Source: Candidatus Latescibacterota bacterium (GTDB lineage Bacteria; Latescibacterota; UBA2968; UBA8231). Taken from it: DNA of 64,000 nucleotides. The position numbers and the translations under genes are program-made. Location: NCBI GenBank assembly GCA_022820485.1, contig JAJEFJ010000060.1, forward strand, positions 50,724 through 114,723, read 5' to 3'. This document shows, piece by piece, positions 49,988 to 58,883 of this stretch (positions are counted from its first letter, which is position 1; each line of letters begins with the position of its first letter). Under the pieces are notes generated by a model. The model saw nothing but the letters and a program-made list of their open reading frames with translations. It did no database searches and was not told the DNA's origin.

Positions 49988-51748
49988 TTACCCCTCATCC
50001 GCGCCCACTCGGCGCATATATCGAGTGTACGCCCCTCGCAACGCTACCCCCAACACCAGCGCCACCAGTCCCCCAACCAACGCCACAGTCCAACGCCCCA
50101 CGTAAAACCCCGAAAACCCGATAATGCCTCCTCCCACCGCCACCGCACCAATCAGAGCGAGACCTAGGCCGTGCACAATCGGTGCGCCGCCACCGGTTTC
50201 AACACCCGCCTTTTGCGCGATCGGCCCCCACCATCCCATCGGCCGTGCCTCTTTGTAGAAGGCCAGAAGCTTTTCCTCTGGCTCTGGCTGGGTGCAAAGC
50301 GCCACCGCGATCCAGAGCAGACACGTCGCGGCAATCGACGAGAGAACTATCACATACGCTGTATCCTGCCCCGCGTCAATCAAATGGACGAAAACCACGT
50401 ACTTGTTTAAGAGAAAGACCACCGGCCCGCCGAACGAGGCGGCCAGCCGCGCCTTGCCGTTAAAGCGCCACCACCACCACTGACCCCAATTGGCCGTCAG
50501 TTCAGCCGAGGAAAGCCCGAGCATGAAGACCGCGATATCAATGACGTTCTCGGCCTGTAGCGCGACCGCCAGTGAGAGGCCCATGATCGCCAGCATCACC
50601 ACCCGACCGACGCCCATGTAGTGGGCCATCTCAGCGCCGCGTTTGATAAAGCGCCGATACACGTCATTGATAAAGACTTGGGCCCCGAAGTTCATGTTGG
50701 AATCTACCGTGGACATGATCGACGCGAACATCGCCACCAGCGCCAGTCCCAGAAGACCCGAGGGCAGATAGTGGCCGAGCAAGAGACCGTAGGCCAACTC
50801 CTTGTCCATGCTGCCGTCGTGCAGGCCCGGCCATTTGACCATCGCCCCCAAAGCCGGCAGGGTCAGCACCGCCAGCATTAGGAAGAGCACAATCTCGGTC
50901 CAGACGTACATCCGCGTCGCCTCGCGGCTGTTGCGGCACGACAGCAGCCGTTGGCCCTCCATCGCTCCAGCCATCGGGGCCACGTCGCCGCCATAGCCTA
51001 TTGCGGTGCCCATCGTCCACGCGATAATCCCCACCACCCCCAAAAGTTCGTGACTCATCGGCGGATGCCAGCTAACGACCCCTTCCCCGAACTGCGTGAC
51101 CAGCGCCTGATAGAGCCCGGTCGGCCCGCCGAAGTCGGCCCAGACCAAGCCCATCAGTATCAGCGAGGACGCGATCATAATCGCGGTCTGGATCAAATCC
51201 GACATCACCACGCCCATGTAGCCGGAGAGCACCACATAGACCAAGATGATCGGAATAACCAGCAGAAAGGTCTCAAAGCGCGACCAGCCCAAGAGCGCCT
51301 CAGACACTTTCGTCAGCCCCAAAAGCCCAGCCCCAGTCCAGGCTACCACTGCGACAAAGGCGCTGCGCATTGAGACCCAAGCGCGCATCGTTGGCGCGGC
51401 CGCACCGCCAAAGCGGAGTTCGTAAAATTCCGGCGAGGTAAAAATTTTCAACCGCCGCCAGCATACAGCGAAGAGCAGCCCACCGATCATCAGCGCCAGC
51501 CCGAAGCGGCTTAAATACCACCAGCAGATAAAGGTCCCAGTGATGACCGTCATGCCGCAGTACGCTGGTGCTACGTCGGCGTTCATGCAGGTGACCGCAT
51601 AGCTGGTGCCGCTCATCCACCCCTTCATCTTGCGCCCACCCAAGAAGTAATTTTCCATGCTCTGCTGGGCGAATCTCCTGTAGTACAGTCCCATCCCCAC
51701 CAAAAAGAGCATGTAGAGCGCCATCAGCGCGTAATCCAGACCCGACAC
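49988..51748 (-). CDS. sodium:solute symporter (SSS family)
   Basis: 586 aa with about 13-14 hydrophobic segments; GTG start preceded by GGAGGG. SSS-family landmarks: LDYALMALYMLFLVGMGLYY, MENYFLGGRKMKGWM, VLSGYMGVVMSDLIQTAIM (sodium-site region) and ALVAMFASIMSTVDSNMNFGAQ. It couples Na+ entry to uptake of an unidentified sugar, acid or amine. Close in type to transporters found beside enolase/PhyH catabolic genes. A sodium-pumping decarboxylase elsewhere in the window fits sodium-based energetics. Confidence 0.92.
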   Translation of the reverse strand: MSGLDYALMALYMLFLVGMGLYYRRFAQQSMENYFLGGRKMKGWMSGTSYAVTCMNADVAPAYCGMTVITGTFICWWYLSRFGLALMIGGLLFAVCWRRLKIFTSPEFYELRFGGAAAPTMRAWVSMRSAFVAVVAWTGAGLLGLTKVSEALLGWSRFETFLLVIPIILVYVVLSGYMGVVMSDLIQTAIMIASSLILMGLVWADFGGPTGLYQALVTQFGEGVVSWHPPMSHELLGVVGIIAWTMGTAIGYGGDVAPMAGAMEGQRLLSCRNSREATRMYVWTEIVLFLMLAVLTLPALGAMVKWPGLHDGSMDKELAYGLLLGHYLPSGLLGLALVAMFASIMSTVDSNMNFGAQVFINDVYRRFIKRGAEMAHYMGVGRVVMLAIMGLSLAVALQAENVIDIAVFMLGLSSAELTANWGQWWWWRFNGKARLAASFGGPVVFLLNKYVVFVHLIDAGQDTAYVIVLSSIAATCLLWIAVALCTQPEPEEKLLAFYKEARPMGWWGPIAQKAGVETGGGAPIVHGLGLALIGAVAVGGGIIGFSGFYVGRWTVALVGGLVALVLGVALRGAYTRYMRRVGADEG

Positions 51749-51929
51749 AATCCCTCCTTTGTCCGGGAAACAGCTAGTTTTTGTGCCGCTCTCTATGCAG
51801 AATTAAAACCGCCGCGTCAAGTTGTGGTACTAACTGACTTGAGACAGCATCGCTTGCTATCTGTATAGCCAATTGTCGTTATTTTTGACTAGTGCATCGA
51901 TCCTTCTCTACAGCAAAAAGGCCAGTCTC

Positions 51930-53303
51930 ATGCCCGCACCCATCCTCCTGACCGACGCCCAAGTCCAAGCCTACTTGACCAATGGCTATATCACTGTGCA
52001 AGCCGCTCACCCGCCCGCGGTCCACCAAAATATCCACCGCCAAATCGAAACCCTCTTCGCTACCGAAGGCAATCCCGGCAACGATATCCTCCCCAAAGTC
52101 CCGGACCTATATCAGATCCTCCGCGATCCCGCTGTTGACGGTGCTCTCCAGAGCCTCCTCGGCCCCTCCTACCTCATTCACCCGCACCGCCACTGCCACC
52201 ACAACCCCAGCGGGTCCAAAGGCCAAGGTATGCACCAAGACAGCTATGAAAACGACCAGAACGTGCGCCACCACCGCACCCGCTGGACCATGGCCTTCTA
52301 CTATCCGCAGGATGTCAGCTTGGACATGGGGCCGACCGCAATTTTACCAGCCACCCAGTACTACAATTCGTCTAAACAAGCCTACGAGCGGGAAGAGCAG
52401 CCCCTCTGCGGCCGGGCCGGAACGGTGACCATCGTCCACTACGACCTCTGGCACCGCGCCATGCCCAATGCCAGCGACCGCGACCGCTTCATGGTCAAGT
52501 TCCTCTTCACCCGCATGGGCGAGCCGCAGATACCCTCGTGGGACTATCGCGACGGCACTTGGCAAGCCGAAGGCACCGACCCACCCGCCGATCTGTGTCG
52601 TCGCGCTTGGGACTGGATGCGCGGCACCGATGGCACCGCAGCCCCTACGGCGGTTTCGCTTGACGAGACTTCGACGAGCTCAGACTTCGGCGAGCTCAGT
52701 CGAGTCGTCGAATCGTTGCGTCAGGCCCTAGACGCCGAAGCCGAGCGACTGCGCACCGTATATGCCTTGGCCGCCCGCGGCGAGGAAGCAATGCCCGTCC
52801 TCTTGAACGCGCTGCGTGGAGAGGCCAAAGCGCGTCTTGAAGCCAACCTAGCCAACGAACACACAAACCCCAGCCAACTGGACGCGGTCTTTGCCCTTTC
52901 CGCCGTCGGTCGCCCCGCTGTGCCCCACATGGTGGAATTGCTCGGCGAAAACGACTGGTGGCTGCGCGCCGCGGCCGCCGATGTGCTCGGCGACTTGGGC
53001 ACCACAGCGTCCGATGCCGTACCCCATCTCACCCACGCCCTCGACGACGAGGCCGAGTGGGTGCGGCGCAATGCAGTTGAGGCACTAGGCAATATCGGTC
53101 CGGACGCTGCCGAAGCCGTGCCCGCCCTGACCCGTCGCCTGCAAGATTCCGAGAGCTGGATCCGCCACAACGCCGCACTCTCGCTAGCCAAGATCGGCCC
53201 ATCCGCCGCCGAAGCTGTGCCCGATTTGCGCAAAAACATCGACGACGAGGACCGCTACGCCCGCGCCAATGCGGCCGTGGCTTTAGAGCGCATCGGCACA
53301 TAG
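51930..53303 (+). CDS. PhyH dioxygenase fused to HEAT repeats
   Basis: 457 aa from ATG 51930. Residues 1 to about 230 form a PhyH domain: H102-x-D104 in GQGMHQDSYEND, distal H175 in YDLWHRAMP, arginine in DRFMVKFLFTR. Residues about 262-457 are HEAT/PBS-lyase-type repeats (AMPVLLNALRG, AVPHMVELLGENDWWLRAAAADVLGDLG, AVPALTRRLQDSESWIRHNAALSLAKIG). The linker (about 240-258) is encoded by a tandem 16-base repeat. The N-terminal half is similar to the PhyH at 58876. HEAT repeats may dock a protein partner (inference). Confidence 0.85.
   Translation: MPAPILLTDAQVQAYLTNGYITVQAAHPPAVHQNIHRQIETLFATEGNPGNDILPKVPDLYQILRDPAVDGALQSLLGPSYLIHPHRHCHHNPSGSKGQGMHQDSYENDQNVRHHRTRWTMAFYYPQDVSLDMGPTAILPATQYYNSSKQAYEREEQPLCGRAGTVTIVHYDLWHRAMPNASDRDRFMVKFLFTRMGEPQIPSWDYRDGTWQAEGTDPPADLCRRAWDWMRGTDGTAAPTAVSLDETSTSSDFGELSRVVESLRQALDAEAERLRTVYALAARGEEAMPVLLNALRGEAKARLEANLANEHTNPSQLDAVFALSAVGRPAVPHMVELLGENDWWLRAAAADVLGDLGTTASDAVPHLTHALDDEAEWVRRNAVEALGNIGPDAAEAVPALTRRLQDSESWIRHNAALSLAKIGPSAAEAVPDLRKNIDDEDRYARANAAVALERIGT
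52668..52699. repeat. tandem 16-base repeat at a domain junction
   Basis: ACTTCGACGAGCTCAG (52668-52683) is repeated with one mismatch at 52684-52699, then TCGAG. The unit resembles dispersed palindromic repeats and encodes the S/T/E-rich linker between the PhyH and HEAT parts of the fusion. Confidence 0.7.
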
Positions 53304-53427
53304 CGCTCTGGTAGCACTTACTTTCCGCAAAATCAAAACCGGACGAGGCTGCTCCGAGATTTTCTCGTTGACATAATTACACTCTTTCCGCGCCTTTTAC
53401 TTTTTACCCCTTCTCAGGAAAGTGCCC

Positions 53428-54948
53428 ATGACGACTGCATCGGCCCGGCCAGCATTTGACGACGCCCTCCGGCACTACGCCGCAACGCTCGGCTTCCCGT
53501 CCCTTTCGAACTATATCATCTGGTGCCGCAAAAACGGCCTAGCGATCCAGCGCGACAAAACCGAGCGCCAGCTCGCAATCGAGCGCCAACTCGCCGCCGA
53601 CACCTTGCGGCCAATCGAGCCGCACCCCGGCCGCAGCCACACCCCGGGACGCGCCCGCCTCATTGACCGTGCCTTCCGCGGCGAAATCCCTCCAGATGAA
53701 ATGTATCCGCTCAGCCGGAAGCTCGTCGCGCTCTTCGCTGCGGTCGAAAACCCTCAGCGCCGTCAAGCTCTCTACCGCCTGCTCAAGCACGTAGAGCGAC
53801 GCGCCGACCTCCTCGGCCTCAAAACGGGATTCCTCAATCGGACGCGCGAAGAGGGCAACAACTACGAGGACGCCCTCGGTCAACTCGCCCGCCACTACGG
53901 CGACTGGCTCCGGCCCGTCGAGGAGTGGCGCACCGACCGCCTCAGCCCTCGGGCGCAATTCCGCAGCCTTACCCGGTATCTACTAGCCCGCTACGAGGTG
54001 CCGCCTTTTATGGACACCGCCTTCCTCCAAGGAAACCTTCGGACAGCGCACCGCGAGCAGGAGTGGTTCAAGCACATCGGCATCGGCCAGAACATCCGCA
54101 AGGCCGACCTGCCGCTGCGGCTGACCAAGCGCATGGCGCACCTTTTTCCCAACGCCAATCGGCAGTGGCCGGTTTCTCGCGCCCTGCGCTGGGCGCAATT
54201 CGCCGGCATGGGTGGAGGCACGAGTTGGGCCGTTTTATCCACGCGGCTAAAGGACTACCAGCGCGACGAGCCGTTCTGGGAGACAGTGATGCTCTTTTTT
54301 GCCAACCAACCCATGCTGGAACCCACGTACATCGGCCCAATTGTCGATTATATCCACTACCAGAAATTCGTGCCCCAGCAATTGCCCGGTCCTAACGGCC
54401 AGTTCATTGAAGGGCCGCCGGCTCAGCCGAATTTCTCGATGAAGGGCCGTAGCATCACCAAGCTGCTGCGCTTGGTTGACGAGTGGCACGGCGACCTCAA
54501 CGCCGACGACTACGCCCTCGGCGAGGAAGATGCGTGGGAGGCGTCTGGTTTTCGCGGATTCGAGTGGGAGGAAGAAGACGCGTTCTCGGGCGAGCGCGTG
54601 CGTTGGTCAATACGCGAACTGCGCACCTCGCTCGACCTGCTAGCCGAAGGGCGCGTCATGCACCACTGCGCCGCCTCGTATGCCCGGCGCTGCTCAGAGG
54701 GCGAGCGGTCGGTGTGGTCGATGCAGCTAACTTACCCGGCCAAGCTACCGCAGCGCATTCTGACCATTGCCCTCGACAACCACAAGAAGACCGTCTTCGA
54801 TTATCGGGGGAAGTACAACATGCACCCCCACGACAACAAGCGCACCGCCAAAAAGCACTGGCAGGACCGGCCCTATCTCTACTATCTGCGGCAATCGCCG
54901 CGCATCTTGCGCCTGTGGATGGAGCGCGAGGATCTGCGGCACGACTAG
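53428..54948 (+). CDS. PcfJ-like domain protein
   Basis: 506 aa from ATG 53428 (AGGAA at 53416-53420); the GTG at 53422 is too close to the SD. The C-terminal part (about 395-470) matches PcfJ-like proteins: WSIRELRTSLDLLAEGRVMHHCAASYARRCSEG with the H-H-C motif, SVWSM, ILTIALDNHKKTVFDYRGKYNM. The first 390 residues are helical with no recognised domain. PcfJ-like proteins are known from conjugative plasmids and phages but also occur in chromosomes; their activity is unknown. No conjugation genes are near. Confidence 0.72.
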   Translation: MTTASARPAFDDALRHYAATLGFPSLSNYIIWCRKNGLAIQRDKTERQLAIERQLAADTLRPIEPHPGRSHTPGRARLIDRAFRGEIPPDEMYPLSRKLVALFAAVENPQRRQALYRLLKHVERRADLLGLKTGFLNRTREEGNNYEDALGQLARHYGDWLRPVEEWRTDRLSPRAQFRSLTRYLLARYEVPPFMDTAFLQGNLRTAHREQEWFKHIGIGQNIRKADLPLRLTKRMAHLFPNANRQWPVSRALRWAQFAGMGGGTSWAVLSTRLKDYQRDEPFWETVMLFFANQPMLEPTYIGPIVDYIHYQKFVPQQLPGPNGQFIEGPPAQPNFSMKGRSITKLLRLVDEWHGDLNADDYALGEEDAWEASGFRGFEWEEEDAFSGERVRWSIRELRTSLDLLAEGRVMHHCAASYARRCSEGERSVWSMQLTYPAKLPQRILTIALDNHKKTVFDYRGKYNMHPHDNKRTAKKHWQDRPYLYYLRQSPRILRLWMEREDLRHD

Positions 54949-54995
54949 CGAGGCGGTAGGCGCAGGTGATCGCAGGAGTTGGGAGGAAGGGTGGG

Positions 54996-55352
54996 CTACA
55001 AGGATCCTTTGAACAGGATCGCGCCCATAGTGGACAGCCAGCTAGCTAGTACGATGCCGATGGTCCAGCGGAAATAGGTGTCGATCTTGTCATTCAGCGT
55101 CTGAAACGACGTGTCAATCTTGTCATTTAGCGTCTGAAACGACGTATCCAGCCTTTCGTTCAGACCCTGAACCGACGCATCCCACTTCTCGTTCAGACTC
55201 CGATACGACGCAGCACTCTCATCGCGCAGCGTCTGAGCCGATCCGTCCAGTTTCTCACTGACAACTCGCACATCGCTTTCAATCAGTTCCAAGCGGCGGT
55301 TGATCTGCTGCAACACGTCGCGGGTGGTTATCTCAGATGTTTCAGGGGCCAT
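54996..55352 (-). CDS. coiled-coil stalk protein with C-terminal membrane anchor
   Basis: 118 aa from ATG 55352 (GAGGAG ten bases upstream; 27 earlier residues have no SD). A long heptad region (QINRRLELIESDVRVVSEKL, RSLNEKWDASVQGLNERLD) ends in one transmembrane helix (WTIGIVLASWLSTMGAILF). An 11-residue unit (TSFQTLNDKID) is repeated back-to-back, reflected in a 33-base direct repeat near 55085-55150. Same architecture as 11241-11441. Function unknown. Confidence 0.65.
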   Translation of the reverse strand: MAPETSEITTRDVLQQINRRLELIESDVRVVSEKLDGSAQTLRDESAASYRSLNEKWDASVQGLNERLDTSFQTLNDKIDTSFQTLNDKIDTYFRWTIGIVLASWLSTMGAILFKGSL

Positions 55353-55612
55353 CACACTATTGCTCCTCAATTGGGGTGAAAAGTAAGCCACAGGAGCGGA
55401 TAAGCAAAATGCGAACCACCCTTTTTCTTTCACGGGATCGCTGTTGTGTAGTCGATTTCTGTATCTAATGGCAGACTATGTGATACCTACCCGATACAGC
55501 CCGCCTCTCCCCTTGATAGCTGCCCATCAGGCCCTATCTTGTTGGTCGCTATGACTACAACCTTTCACATCGGCGTCACCCGCGACTTTCTCAAGGACGA
55601 TCGAGCTATCAG

Positions 55613-56395
55613 ATGAAACCCAACAAAGTCAAACGCACCCTCAAAGAGGGCGGCACCGCCATCGGCACCATGACCTTTGAGTTTTGCACTCCGGGCATTG
55701 CCCGCCTCTCTGCCGAGGCTGGCGCTGAATTCATTATGTACGACATGGAGCACACCGGCTGGAGCGTCGAGACGGTGCGCGACCTGATCGCCACGACCAA
55801 CGCCGACCACATCGAGCCGTTTGTGCGGGTGCCGGCGACCCAATACCACTTCATCGCCCGCGTCCTCGACGTGGGTGCCCGAGGCGTCATGGTGCCGATG
55901 GTTAGCGATGCACAGCAGACCGAGGTGATCGTGCAGTCGGGCAAGTACCCCCCCATTGGCCAGCGCGGCGCAGCCTTTCAAATCGCCCACGACCACTTCG
56001 CCGAAGGCTCCATTATTGGCAAGATCGACCACGCCAACACCGAGGGGCTGCTGATCGCTCAGATCGAAAATCGCCCCGGCCTCGAAAACGTCGATCGCAT
56101 CGCCGCGGTAGAGGGGATTGATATACTGTGGATTGGGGGTTTCGACTTGAGCAACTTCTTGGGGATTCCCGCGCAGTTTGACCATCCCGAATTCACCGCC
56201 GCCCTCAACCGCGTCGTCGATGCCTGCGAGCGCCACGGCAAGGCCGCTGGCTACTTGGTCAATACCATTGAGGAAGGAACGGAGATGCTGCGCCGAGGCT
56301 TTCGCTGCATAGCGTATGGCGGCGACTTGTGGCTCTATCGCCGCGCCTTGGCCGAAGGCATCGAAGGACTGCGGACGAGCGCATGGCGGCGGTGA
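55613..56395 (+). CDS. HpcH/HpaI aldolase-family protein
   Basis: 260 aa. Class II aldolase-type barrel of the HpcH/HpaI set: AIGTMTFEFCTPGIARLSAEAG, FIMYDMEHTGWS (catalytic His region), VRVPATQYHFIARVLDVGARGVMVPM, ENRPGLENVDRIAAVEGIDILWIG with the metal-binding Glu and Asp, and DLSNFLGIP. It splits 2-keto-hydroxy acids to pyruvate plus an aldehyde. Overall direction opposite to a second family member at 56672-57460, with a DUF433 gene between them. Confidence 0.9.
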   Translation: MKPNKVKRTLKEGGTAIGTMTFEFCTPGIARLSAEAGAEFIMYDMEHTGWSVETVRDLIATTNADHIEPFVRVPATQYHFIARVLDVGARGVMVPMVSDAQQTEVIVQSGKYPPIGQRGAAFQIAHDHFAEGSIIGKIDHANTEGLLIAQIENRPGLENVDRIAAVEGIDILWIGGFDLSNFLGIPAQFDHPEFTAALNRVVDACERHGKAAGYLVNTIEEGTEMLRRGFRCIAYGGDLWLYRRALAEGIEGLRTSAWRR

Positions 56396-56453
56396 TCGCA
56401 GAGACGCTATCCGTTTGGGTTAATCCACTCAACACAAATCAGGAGGTGAGAGT

Positions 56454-56711
56454 ATGGACAATCGAATTACTATTGATCCTCAAGTGTATCACGGCCAAGC
56501 CTGCATCAAGGGGACGCGCCTTCCCGTGCATCAAATCCTTCGGATGCTCGCCAACGGGGATACCGTCGAAGATCTACTTCAAGAATATCCTTCTCTAACG
56601 TGGGAAGATATCCTCGCTTGCTTCGACTATGCAGCCTCACTGGCCGAAGAACAATTCGCGAATCGCCCCTACTATTCCCCCTCCAGCGCCCGCCGCATGG
56701 CCTCGCCCTGA
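56454..56711 (+). CDS. DUF433 protein, orphan antitoxin-like
   Basis: 85 aa, preceded by AGGAGGTGAGAGT, an excellent SD. Typical DUF433: ITIDPQVYHGQACIKGTRLP (the conserved G-x-x-C-I-x-G-T-R), VHQILRMLANGDTVEDLLQEYPSLTWEDILACFDYA. The final about 14 residues (YYSPSSARRMASP) run antisense through the end of the convergent aldolase gene. No DUF5615 toxin partner lies beside it. It is either an orphan antitoxin or a remnant of a pair lost by recombination. Confidence 0.78.
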   Translation: MDNRITIDPQVYHGQACIKGTRLPVHQILRMLANGDTVEDLLQEYPSLTWEDILACFDYAASLAEEQFANRPYYSPSSARRMASP

Positions 56712-57460
56712 TCGCGCCAATACCCGTACAGCACCGCTATATCCGTGCCGACGCAGAAATGCCGCACTCCCATGTCGAGAAAGCGCTTGGCGTCGTCGGC
56801 TGTGTTGATCTCGGCCCGTGGATGGACGCCCATTTCCAAGGCAGTCTTAAAGACCTTTTCCTCGGCTGCGGCGATTTCCGGGTCGCCGCGCTGACCGGCC
56901 TTGCCGACGCTCATGGAGTAATCAGCCCCTCCCCATTGAACCATCTCGACTCCTTCTACTGAGAGCATGGCTTCTAGGTCGGCGACGGCACTTTGCTTTT
57001 CGATCATCAAAACCACGACCACGTCGCGCAGCGCTTGGACGTACTCCGAGGTGCCGCCATAGCTCATATAGGCAAAGCGCCGCATGGCTACCCCATAGGT
57101 GCCTTCGTCCTCGGGCGCATCGGCGCGCACGCAGCGCACGCAGGCCCACGCGTCGTCTGGGTCGCGCACATCGGCAAAGAGCACGCTGCCGAAACCCGAC
57201 CCTATGGCCCGTTGGGCTACGTAAGCGCGGTTTTCGGCATCGACCTTGATCATCGTTCCCAAGTCCCATAGCTCGGCGGCGCGGGCGAGATTGTCCAAGT
57301 CGTGCAGGTCAAAGGGGCCATACTCGGCGACAAATTCCACGTAGTCGTACTCGCCCGTATGACCTATGGCTTCGACGATCGAAGGCCAAGTGGTGTGGAT
57401 GTGGGTGCCTAGCGTGGGCTCGTCGGCGTTGAGTTTTTCGCGCAGCTTGTTGGGTCTCAT
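56672..57460 (-). CDS. HpcH/HpaI aldolase-family protein (second copy)
   Basis: 262 aa from ATG 57460 with AAAGGAG upstream; the open frame to 57985 is antisense-style noise over the aldo/keto reductase. TLGTHIHTTWPSIVEAIGHTGEYDYVEFVAEYGP, DLEAMLSVEGVEMVQWGGADYSMSVG and GVRHFCVGTDIAVLYGYWRDQG follow the family plan. It is divergent from the first copy at protein level, so it likely has a different substrate. It shares a minus-strand transcript with the aldo/keto reductase upstream (11-base gap). Confidence 0.87.
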   Translation of the reverse strand: MRPNKLREKLNADEPTLGTHIHTTWPSIVEAIGHTGEYDYVEFVAEYGPFDLHDLDNLARAAELWDLGTMIKVDAENRAYVAQRAIGSGFGSVLFADVRDPDDAWACVRCVRADAPEDEGTYGVAMRRFAYMSYGGTSEYVQALRDVVVVLMIEKQSAVADLEAMLSVEGVEMVQWGGADYSMSVGKAGQRGDPEIAAAEEKVFKTALEMGVHPRAEINTADDAKRFLDMGVRHFCVGTDIAVLYGYWRDQGEAMRRALEGE

Positions 57461-57471
57461 GTTTTTCTCCT

Positions 57472-58443
57472 TTAAAACTGTTCTTCGTCGCGGTCGGTGG
57501 CTGGCGGGGGTGCGATCGACAGCGCCGACACCTCGGCGCGCATCTCGGCCGACATGGCAAAGTCGAGCGCGGCGAGCGATGGCTTTAGCTGGTCTAGGTC
57601 GCGCCCACCGACGATCGGCGCGGTCACGTCTCGATGCCCCATGACCCAAGCAACGGCCAAGGTCACCGGATGCACGCCTTGGTCGCTGGCATAGCGCACG
57701 AAGCGCTCGGCGACTTCGTAGAACACGGGATTGGCATAGCGCTTGATGTAGTTGTCCTGCTGCAAGAGGCGACCCTGCTCGGGCCGCTTGTCGATCCCGT
57801 ATTTGCCGGTCAGTAAGCCGCCGCCTAAGGGGCTGTAGGGAATCACGCCCAAACCCTCTGAGCGGGCCAATGGCAAGATTTCTACCTCTACTTGCCGCTT
57901 GGCCAAGCTGTACATGGGCTGAATGCAGGCAAAGGGTGCCAACCCCGCGCGGGCGCAGTGGCCGAGGGCTTTGGCAATTTGCCAAGCGGCCCAGTTGCTC
58001 ACGGCCGGGTAGAGGATTTTGCCGTCGCGCACCAAGTCGTCAAGCGCGGCGAGGGTCTCTTCCATCGGCGTATCTTCGTCGAAGTTGTGGACGAAGTAGA
58101 GGTCGAGGCGGTCTGTCTGCAACCGCCTGAGACTGGCTTCTACGGCCTGCACAATATGCCGCCGCGACAGGCCCCGGTCGTTGGGGCCGTCGCCCATCGC
58201 GCCGCAGACTTTTGAGGTGATTACCAACTCGTCGCGCTCGCCTTGGATTAAGCGGCCCAATATCTCCTCGGAAAGCCCGTTGGAATAGACATTGGCCGTG
58301 TCGAAAAAATTGATCCCCAACTCGCGGCAGTAGCGGTACATCTGCCCAGAAGTCGCCTCGTCTGCATCGCCGCCAAAGGCCATGGTACCGTAGCACAGGG
58401 AAGATACTTTAACGCCCGTGCGGCCTAGGGTATTGTACTGCAC
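57472..58443 (-). CDS. aldo/keto reductase
   Basis: 323 aa, GTG start with AAAGGAG upstream. The catalytic tetrad is visible: Asp and Tyr in NFFDTANVYSNG, Lys in ELVITSKVCG, His in DLYFVHNFDED. NADPH site near YSPLGGGLLTGKYG and GGRDLDQLKPSL. Reduces carbonyls of sugars or aldehydes. Placed upstream of an aldolase gene in the same direction, which fits sugar-acid breakdown (inference). Confidence 0.92.
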   Translation of the reverse strand: MQYNTLGRTGVKVSSLCYGTMAFGGDADEATSGQMYRYCRELGINFFDTANVYSNGLSEEILGRLIQGERDELVITSKVCGAMGDGPNDRGLSRRHIVQAVEASLRRLQTDRLDLYFVHNFDEDTPMEETLAALDDLVRDGKILYPAVSNWAAWQIAKALGHCARAGLAPFACIQPMYSLAKRQVEVEILPLARSEGLGVIPYSPLGGGLLTGKYGIDKRPEQGRLLQQDNYIKRYANPVFYEVAERFVRYASDQGVHPVTLAVAWVMGHRDVTAPIVGGRDLDQLKPSLAALDFAMSAEMRAEVSALSIAPPPATDRDEEQF

Positions 58444-58598
58444 CTTATACTTTCTCCTTTAGTAGAATTCCGTGCGGCAGGGCAAGCTAAGGAAGAGAGG
58501 AACTGCTATCAAGTGGTGTCATTGGCCGCACAGCACGCCCGTTTTATATTAAGCGCCGCGCTGTACACACCCCGCATGACAGGAGTGATTCAACCCCA

Positions 58599-58883
58599 AT
58601 GGACGCACCCCGCCAACGCCTGCTCTACCTGCAGGCGCGCACCCCGAGCGTCATGTCCAGTATAATCGGCCTAACTCTCATCGAGCCGGTCGCGGGCTTT
58701 GCGCCCGAAATCCACGCCGAATCAGCACCCGATTGGCCCTACGCAACCGTACACGACGCCGTAGTCGATGGCTGGCAAATTGTCCAATTCCCCCACCTAC
58801 AAGCTCCGTTCGACGACCGGGAGTTGGACGTGATTGGCTATGAGTTCATCCTACAGAAAATGGAGGTTATCGCCGATGAATGA
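58599..58883 (+). CDS. small protein translationally coupled to PhyH
   Basis: 94 aa, GGAG at 58582-58585. Contains IIGLTLIEPVAGFAPEIHAE and ATVHDAVVDGWQIVQFPHLQAPFDDRELD; no family recognised. The PhyH gene begins inside its last codons (ATG 58876, eight-base overlap), so the two are co-translated. The sequence looks like a compact alpha/beta domain, and the conserved-looking WQIVQFP strand is typical of small partner proteins. Function unknown. Confidence 0.6.
   Translation: MDAPRQRLLYLQARTPSVMSSIIGLTLIEPVAGFAPEIHAESAPDWPYATVHDAVVDGWQIVQFPHLQAPFDDRELDVIGYEFILQKMEVIADE

Noticed and set aside
57461..57985. 175-residue N-terminal extension of the second HpcH/HpaI aldolase
   Set aside because: Arginine-rich low-information reading over the aldo/keto reductase gene in another frame; a proper SD and ATG exist at 57460.
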